Source: CAMCHP01 sp036835325 (GTDB lineage: Bacteria > Bacteroidota > Bacteroidia > Flavobacteriales_D > Sanyastnellaceae). From it: a stretch of 14,771 nt of DNA. Shown one piece after another: positions 12,942 to 14,771 of the stretch. The stretch is from NCBI GenBank assembly GCA_036835325.1, contig DAITMF010000065.1:1-14771 (forward strand), written 5' to 3'. A program made the translations under genes and the position numbers. Each line of letters begins with the position of its first letter. The stretch's first letter is position 1. The notes beneath the pieces are model-generated. The model did no database searches and was not told the origin of the DNA. It saw only the letters and a list, made by a program, of their open reading frames with translations.

Positions 12942-14771
12942 ATGAAGCGTTTATTATTATTCTTTGCAGCACTCTGCATGGGCTACATTTCCCAGGCTCA
13001 GCTGAACCAAGTGGTTGTGGAGGTGTTCGATCCCGCCACGATTAACTCGTTGTATGTTCCACCTACGCCAGGCTCGGTGACTTACCGCGTCTATGCTGAA
13101 TTGGCCACATCCATCGACAAGGTAGTCGAGATTGGTGGTGAGCTCGATTGCACCGCCGGTCCTTTGGCCTGTGTGGTTTGCAACCCGTCAATCATCAACA
13201 CCACCACCACGTTCTACAACGATGCTGGAGGTGATGTTTTCGGCGGAAACATTAACCCTATTTTCTTCAACTTCGTACCAAGCGCTGCTGGTGACTCTTG
13301 GATGACCATCGGACGTCAAGATTCTTCTGTTCCTGGGTCGCAACAAGCTTCACCAGGTGACGCGCAAACTGCGGTTAACAACTCGTTCGGCATTGCCGGT
13401 ACCGGAGGCAACTACTTGGTAAACGACGGTTCAATCTTTACCACGCCTGACCAACCAAACACCTTCGGTGTGGGGCCAAACAACCGTGTGTTGTTGGGTC
13501 AGTTCACTACAGATGGTGAGTTCTCATTTGCGCTGAACCTTTCGGTGCAGATTGGTGGTGTACTCGGTACTCCTTTCACCAAGTACGTTCACAACGATTG
13601 TGCTTACACAGCAGGTAACGAAGCCTTCGGTATCACTTTCGTGAACAACTTCTCAAGCTTGACCTTCCCTGCAGCTGTTGCAGTTGATGGGTGTACAGAC
13701 GTGGACGCATGTAACTACGACGATACTGCCACCAATGACGATGGCTCATGTATCCTCCCAGGCGACCCTTGTGACGATGGTGATGTGACCACTTTGAACG
13801 ACGTTATTCTAGCTGATTGTTCATGTGCGGGTGTTGCTGTACCAGGTTGCAACGATGGTACTGCATGTAACTTCGATCCTTCAGCGACTGTGGATGACGG
13901 TAGCTGCATCTTCCCAGGCAACGCTTGCGACGACGGTGATGCTACAACTGTTGGTGATATCATCTTGGCCGATTGCTCATGTGCAGGTGTTCAAGTGCCT
14001 GGTTGTACCAACTTGGCTGCATGTAACTACGACGCCTCTGCTACAATTGACAACGGCTCATGTATCCTCCCCGGAGATTCATGTGACGATGGTGACCCAA
14101 CTACCGTTGGTGACCAAGTTCAAATCGATTGTTCTTGCGCAGGTGTTGCTGTACCAGGTTGTATCAACCCAGCCGCTTGTAACTTCGATGCCGCTGCTAC
14201 AGTAGACAACGGTACCTGTATTCTCCCTGGAGATGCATGTGACGATGGCGATGCATTGACTGAAAACGATGTAATCCTCGGCGATTGTTCTTGTGCCGGT
14301 ACTCCGGTTGCGATCGACTGTGAAGGCACTCCAAACGGTTCTGCTTTGCCAGGTACTCCATGTGACGACAACGATGCTACAACCGAAAACGATGTTTACC
14401 AAGCTGACTGCTCATGTGCAGGTACCTTGATCGTTGTTCCTGGTTGTACTGACCCTACCGCTTGTAACTTTAACCCAGCAGCAAACCAAAACGATGGTTC
14501 ATGTGCTACACTCGACTGTAACGGTGAATGCGGTGGAACCGCGTTCGTTGACGGTTGTGGCGACTGTGTTGGTGGATCTACCGGCAACACCGCAGGTGTA
14601 CCTGGATGTACTGACCCAACTGCTGAAAACTTCAACGCTTCAGCTACCTGTGATGACAGCTCATGTGTGTTCACAACCTTGAACGACATTCCTGCATTCG
14701 CATCTGTGCTTAGCGCTACTTTCATCGGTACTTGCTCTTCAGTAGCAGGAGACGTTAACCAAGCAACCGTT
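12942..14771 (+). CDS. Secreted Cys-rich repeat protein, N-terminal 610 residues (runs off right edge)
   Basis: The frame from ATG 12942 stays open for exactly 610 codons to the window end. It starts with a signal peptide (MKRLLLFFAALCMGY, cleavage near ISQA/Q at 19-20). Residues 20 to about 248 form a non-repeated, mostly beta-predicted domain with no motif I can name, containing FNFVPSAAGDSWMTIGRQD and a paired-Cys stretch CTAGPLACVVC. Residues 250-575 are six GCTDP units, four of them separated by CDDGD...DCSCAG units, plus one CNGECGG...CGDCVGG unit at 14517-14580. The last visible residues (FTTLNDIPAFASVLSATFIGTC) begin a new region, so the protein may be much longer. It shares the GCTDP unit with the upstream giant protein and is probably also surface-exposed or secreted. 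No promoter was found in the 72-bp gap, so it may depend on readthrough of the terminator or on a promoter I did not recognise. Confidence 0.9.
   Translation, partial: MKRLLLFFAALCMGYISQAQLNQVVVEVFDPATINSLYVPPTPGSVTYRVYAELATSIDKVVEIGGELDCTAGPLACVVCNPSIINTTTTFYNDAGGDVFGGNINPIFFNFVPSAAGDSWMTIGRQDSSVPGSQQASPGDAQTAVNNSFGIAGTGGNYLVNDGSIFTTPDQPNTFGVGPNNRVLLGQFTTDGEFSFALNLSVQIGGVLGTPFTKYVHNDCAYTAGNEAFGITFVNNFSSLTFPAAVAVDGCTDVDACNYDDTATNDDGSCILPGDPCDDGDVTTLNDVILADCSCAGVAVPGCNDGTACNFDPSATVDDGSCIFPGNACDDGDATTVGDIILADCSCAGVQVPGCTNLAACNYDASATIDNGSCILPGDSCDDGDPTTVGDQVQIDCSCAGVAVPGCINPAACNFDAAATVDNGTCILPGDACDDGDALTENDVILGDCSCAGTPVAIDCEGTPNGSALPGTPCDDNDATTENDVYQADCSCAGTLIVVPGCTDPTACNFNPAANQNDGSCATLDCNGECGGTAFVDGCGDCVGGSTGNTAGVPGCTDPTAENFNASATCDDSSCVFTTLNDIPAFASVLSATFIGTCSSVAGDVNQATV
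13689..14666 (+). repeat. Alternating GCTDP and CDDGD Cys-rich repeat array
   Basis: GCTDP units (all 21 residues) lie at 13689-13751, 13845-13907, 14001-14063, 14157-14219, 14442-14504 and 14604-14666. The first four are at an exact 156-bp period. Between them lie CDDGD units of the form PG-x-x-CDDGD-x-x-T-x-x-D, five variable residues, then DCSCAG; there are five, the last following the fourth after a short CEGTPNGSALPG linker. Five of the six GCTDP units carry the extra Cys in ACNF/ACNY; the sixth has AENF. Confidence 0.94.

Noticed and set aside
8706..14666. Regularly spaced short repeats considered as a CRISPR array
   Set aside because: The repeats are in-frame coding units of Cys-rich proteins with degenerate DNA, not identical direct repeats with unique spacers.

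Overview
The window looks like chromosomal DNA of a Bacteroidota member, probably a Flavobacteriia-type bacterium. The basis is: several TAnnTTTG-type -7 boxes with little Shine-Dalgarno signal; a BY-kinase with the Bacteroidota Wzc layout; a PID-CTERM / exosortase X-type set; a small conserved protein otherwise typical of Bacteroidota; and very large Cys-rich secreted proteins built from GCTDP...DDGSC and CDDGD...DCSCAG repeats. Species cannot be fixed from the sequence.

Left half (minus strand, 1-5535): a tight surface-polysaccharide operon read right to left. It runs from a Wzc-like polysaccharide co-polymerase/tyrosine kinase, through a family 2 glycosyltransferase, a GNAT acetyltransferase (ATGA overlap) and a class III PLP aminotransferase, to an SDR oxidoreductase that runs off the left edge. 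The enzyme set (oxidoreductase, transaminase, N-acyltransferase, glycosyltransferase) is what is needed to make and transfer an N-acylated amino sugar or similar decoration, with Wzc controlling chain export. The exact sugar cannot be read from this window.

Centre (5536-7448): a 135-bp divergent promoter region with a perfect 10-bp inverted repeat carrying the same -7 box in both directions. It is followed on the plus strand by a compact exosortase locus: a 73-aa PID-CTERM substrate, an exosortase with its Cys/Arg/His triad, and a membrane partner starting at GTG inside the exosortase stop codon, with 1-nt and 4-nt overlaps. A conserved small protein follows 10 bp later.

Then comes a 378-bp gap (7449-7826) with two perfect palindromes, a -7 box match and a GNRA-type hairpin placed where the 5' end of the next mRNA would be. 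No gene was recognised in it.

Right part (7827-14771, plus strand): two secreted, Cys-rich mosaic proteins. The first (1680 aa) is complete and contains ten GCTDP units between beta-sandwich domains, ending in a single dockerin-like EF-hand motif rather than a recognisable T9SS tail. After a strong intrinsic terminator, the second (at least 610 aa, running off the right edge) carries six GCTDP units alternating with five CDDGD units. Together the window reads as a cell-envelope region: polysaccharide assembly, a dedicated anchoring protease for one tiny substrate, and giant surface or secreted proteins.
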